Assembly: GCA_002372175.1 (NCBI GenBank)
Contig: DFIS01000038.1
Location: forward strand, 1 to 12,949
Reading direction: 5' to 3'
From: Solobacterium sp. UBA3691
Lineage (GTDB): Bacteria > Bacillota_I > Bacilli_A > Erysipelotrichales > Erysipelotrichaceae
DNA length: 12,949 nt
The notes under the pieces were generated by a model. That model was not told where the DNA came from. It did not search any database and saw only the letters and a list, made by a program, of their open reading frames with translations. Below, in pieces: positions 11,651 through 12,949 of the stretch; position 1 is the stretch's first letter; every line of letters starts with the position of its first letter. Both the position numbers and the translations under genes were made by a program.

Positions 11651-12586
11651 ATGAAAGAACTTGAACAGGCTGTACAGGCATGGTTTGCGAAGAACGGGGA
11701 GTCTTACGGTGCACGGGTGCTGGCTATTCTGCGTCCGCATGAAGATAACCTTGAATATGTCCAGGATAAACGGGAGATCAACAGTCTGCGCGGAGAAGAT
11801 CCCGAGGCCTCCCTGCAGGAGACGTGGCTGTTAGTCGGCTTTGGCAGAGATGTGCGTATGCGTATCTGTCTGAATGATATCCGGCCGGCTTTTCAGCGAA
11901 ACGGGAAGAGGGCAGTTGACGGGTTCCTGCGGGAGGCGATGAGCTACAGGCTGCAGATGGACAATATCGCCGGTGATCTGGAAGAATACCATACCGCTGA
12001 AGAATATCTGATCCTCAGGGTGCTGCCGGAAGAGAAGATCAGTGCGGCGGAAGATGATCTGATCCTGCGCAGGATCGGTGATGTAGCCCTGGTGCTGTAT
12101 TGCGACATGGGCAGTCAGGCGGGCATGTACAGGAGTTTTCGTGTTAAACGGAAGATGATCGGCAGGTGGCGGATGAGCGATGAAGAGATCCTTGATGCGG
12201 CATTGAAGAATACCTGCAGGAAGTATCCGGCGGTGATCTATGAGCACTGGCAGGACTATGTACAGAGAAATGAAAACTTTACGTATCCTGAGGAGTCCGG
12301 AGATCTTGGCGATGATCTTGTGCTGACAACAGAATGCCCGGTCAACGGGGCGATCGCGATGTTTTATCCCGGTATCGCAGATGATCTGAGACGGAGAACG
12401 GGCGAAGTCTGTATCGTGCCTACGGGCATGGATGAAGTCAATATCCGCAGACTGGAGGATCTGCAGCCGGCAAAGGCAGTCCGGGCACTGCGTGAATTAA
12501 ACCGTGAATTTGCGGACGCAAAGCTCTCCGAACTGCTCTGGGTATTTGACCGTGACGGGCATGCGGAACCATTTGTTTTCGGTTAA
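11651..12586 (+). CDS. DUF5688 family protein
   Basis: A 311-residue soluble protein without signal peptide or membrane segments. I recognise it as DUF5688, a family of unknown function common in Lachnospiraceae and related gut Bacillota. The C-terminal part is the most typical: LVLTTECPVNGAIAMFYPG, then GEVCIVPTGMDEVNIRRL, and a final acidic/aromatic strand (LWVFDRDGH). The N-terminal half contains an acidic helical start (ELEQAVQAWFAKNGESYG) and repeated ILR/LILRV strands. It shows no catalytic motif that I can name. A GTG at 11642 is in frame, but the ATG at 11651 has GAGGTGA 5 nt upstream and is preferred. It is divergent from merR across 142 bp; a clear promoter of its own was not found. 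MATE follows on the same strand with its own promoter. Confidence 0.7.
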   Translation: MKELEQAVQAWFAKNGESYGARVLAILRPHEDNLEYVQDKREINSLRGEDPEASLQETWLLVGFGRDVRMRICLNDIRPAFQRNGKRAVDGFLREAMSYRLQMDNIAGDLEEYHTAEEYLILRVLPEEKISAAEDDLILRRIGDVALVLYCDMGSQAGMYRSFRVKRKMIGRWRMSDEEILDAALKNTCRKYPAVIYEHWQDYVQRNENFTYPEESGDLGDDLVLTTECPVNGAIAMFYPGIADDLRRRTGEVCIVPTGMDEVNIRRLEDLQPAKAVRALRELNREFADAKLSELLWVFDRDGHAEPFVFG

Positions 12587-12637
12587 GCGTTTACATTGTG
12601 CAAAAAGAAAAATAGTTCTTTCCAGTCCTTTGAAAAG

Positions 12638-12646
12638 TGATAGAAT
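12638..12646 (+). promoter_or_regulatory. Extended -10 promoter of the MATE transporter gene
   Basis: TG-A-TAGAAT, with a possible -35 TTTCCA (12619-12624) 16 bp upstream. Start near 12653, giving a leader of about 16 nt that contains GAGGT before the ATG. Confidence 0.5.
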
Positions 12647-12668
12647 TGCGCGTATGTGAGGTAAGTAT

Positions 12669-12949
12669 ATGCGCAGGATCAAACCCGATCTGCTCCACGG
12701 TGTTATCTGGCAGCAGCTTCTGCTGTTCTTTTTCCCGGTCTTTTTCGGGACACTGTTCCAACAACTTTACAATACCGTGGATGCGGTAGTCGTCGGCAAC
12801 TTTGTCGGCAAGGAGGCTCTCGGTGCCGTCGGCGGTTCGACCGGTACGGTGATCAATCTGCTGGTTGGTTTTGTGACAGGTCTTTCTTCCGGTGCTACAG
12901 TTGTCATTGCCCAGTTCTATGGCTCAAATGATCCTGACGGTGTTGAGCG
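12669..12949 (+). CDS. MATE family efflux transporter (N-terminal part, cut by window end)
   Basis: The first 93 residues of a MATE (multidrug and toxin extrusion) antiporter, open at the window end. The N-terminus MRRIKPDLLHGVIWQQLLLF is followed by FPVFFGTLFQQLYNTVDAVVVGNFVGKEALGAVGGS, the characteristic first helix, loop and second helix of the DinF/NorM-like MATE group, and by a second hydrophobic segment (INLLVGFVTGLSSGATVVIAQFYG). Full-length members are about 440-460 residues with 12 helices and export drugs or metabolites using Na+ or H+ gradients. GAGGT 6 nt upstream sets the start. It has its own extended -10 promoter. The substrate cannot be told from this fragment. Confidence 0.9.
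   Translation, partial: MRRIKPDLLHGVIWQQLLLFFFPVFFGTLFQQLYNTVDAVVVGNFVGKEALGAVGGSTGTVINLLVGFVTGLSSGATVVIAQFYGSNDPDGVE

Noticed and set aside
12601..12619. AT-rich AAAGAA/TTCTTT hairpin as a terminator after the DUF5688 gene
   Set aside because: It is a six-pair, A/T-dominated stem without GC content and without a T-run; too weak to call.

Overview
The window reads as a chromosomal segment of a low-to-mid GC Bacillota (Firmicutes), probably a gut anaerobe of the Erysipelotrichia or Clostridia. The evidence is strong GGAGG-type ribosome binding sites, extended -10 promoters, many lipoproteins, a Cthe_2159-type beta-helix protein, DUF3990, DUF6591 and DUF5688 proteins, and ferredoxin-fused aldo/keto reductases. 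No rRNA, tRNA, CRISPR array, transposase, integrase or replication origin was seen. The genus is not determinable from the sequence alone.

Left part (1-3438). A beta-helix carbohydrate-binding lipoprotein and a tandem rhamnose-mutarotase-like protein lie on the minus strand. They are followed on the plus strand by a DUF3990 (ADP-ribosyltransferase-fold-like) protein and a small DUF6591 lipoprotein with Thr-Pro-Glu-Pro repeats. The DUF6591 promoter carries a dyad inside an unusually long 20-bp spacer.

Middle part (3426-8145). A LysR regulator is divergent from a tight operon. The operon encodes two aldo/keto reductases with C-terminal 2x[4Fe-4S] domains, a cyclophilin-like-fold lipoprotein, a carboxymuconolactone-decarboxylase-family protein, a decapitated hypB (only the C-terminal part) and an intact-looking hypA. 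A textbook terminator that overlaps the hypA stop codon closes it. The operon looks like a redox module to which the nickel-chaperone pair hypBA was attached, after which hypB lost its GTPase half.

Right part (8165-12949). A fructoselysine-type catabolic pair (frlD-like kinase and frlB-like deglycase, overlapping genes) is followed by a monoglyceride-lipase-like alpha/beta hydrolase with a hairpin leader, a bidirectional terminator, and a short MerR regulator on the minus strand. A DUF5688 protein and the start of a MATE efflux transporter, cut by the window end, complete the window.

The most interesting hidden link is between the two ends. The merR promoter (11523-11554, minus strand) and the DUF6591 lipoprotein promoter (2886-2917, plus strand), 8.6 kb apart, share the same TTGACCGTTCCCC start, the same CCGTTCC-N5-GGAAC(G/A)G dyad and the same 20-bp spacer. 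That is the architecture of MerR-controlled promoters, so the MerR protein very likely controls its own gene and the distant lipoprotein gene.
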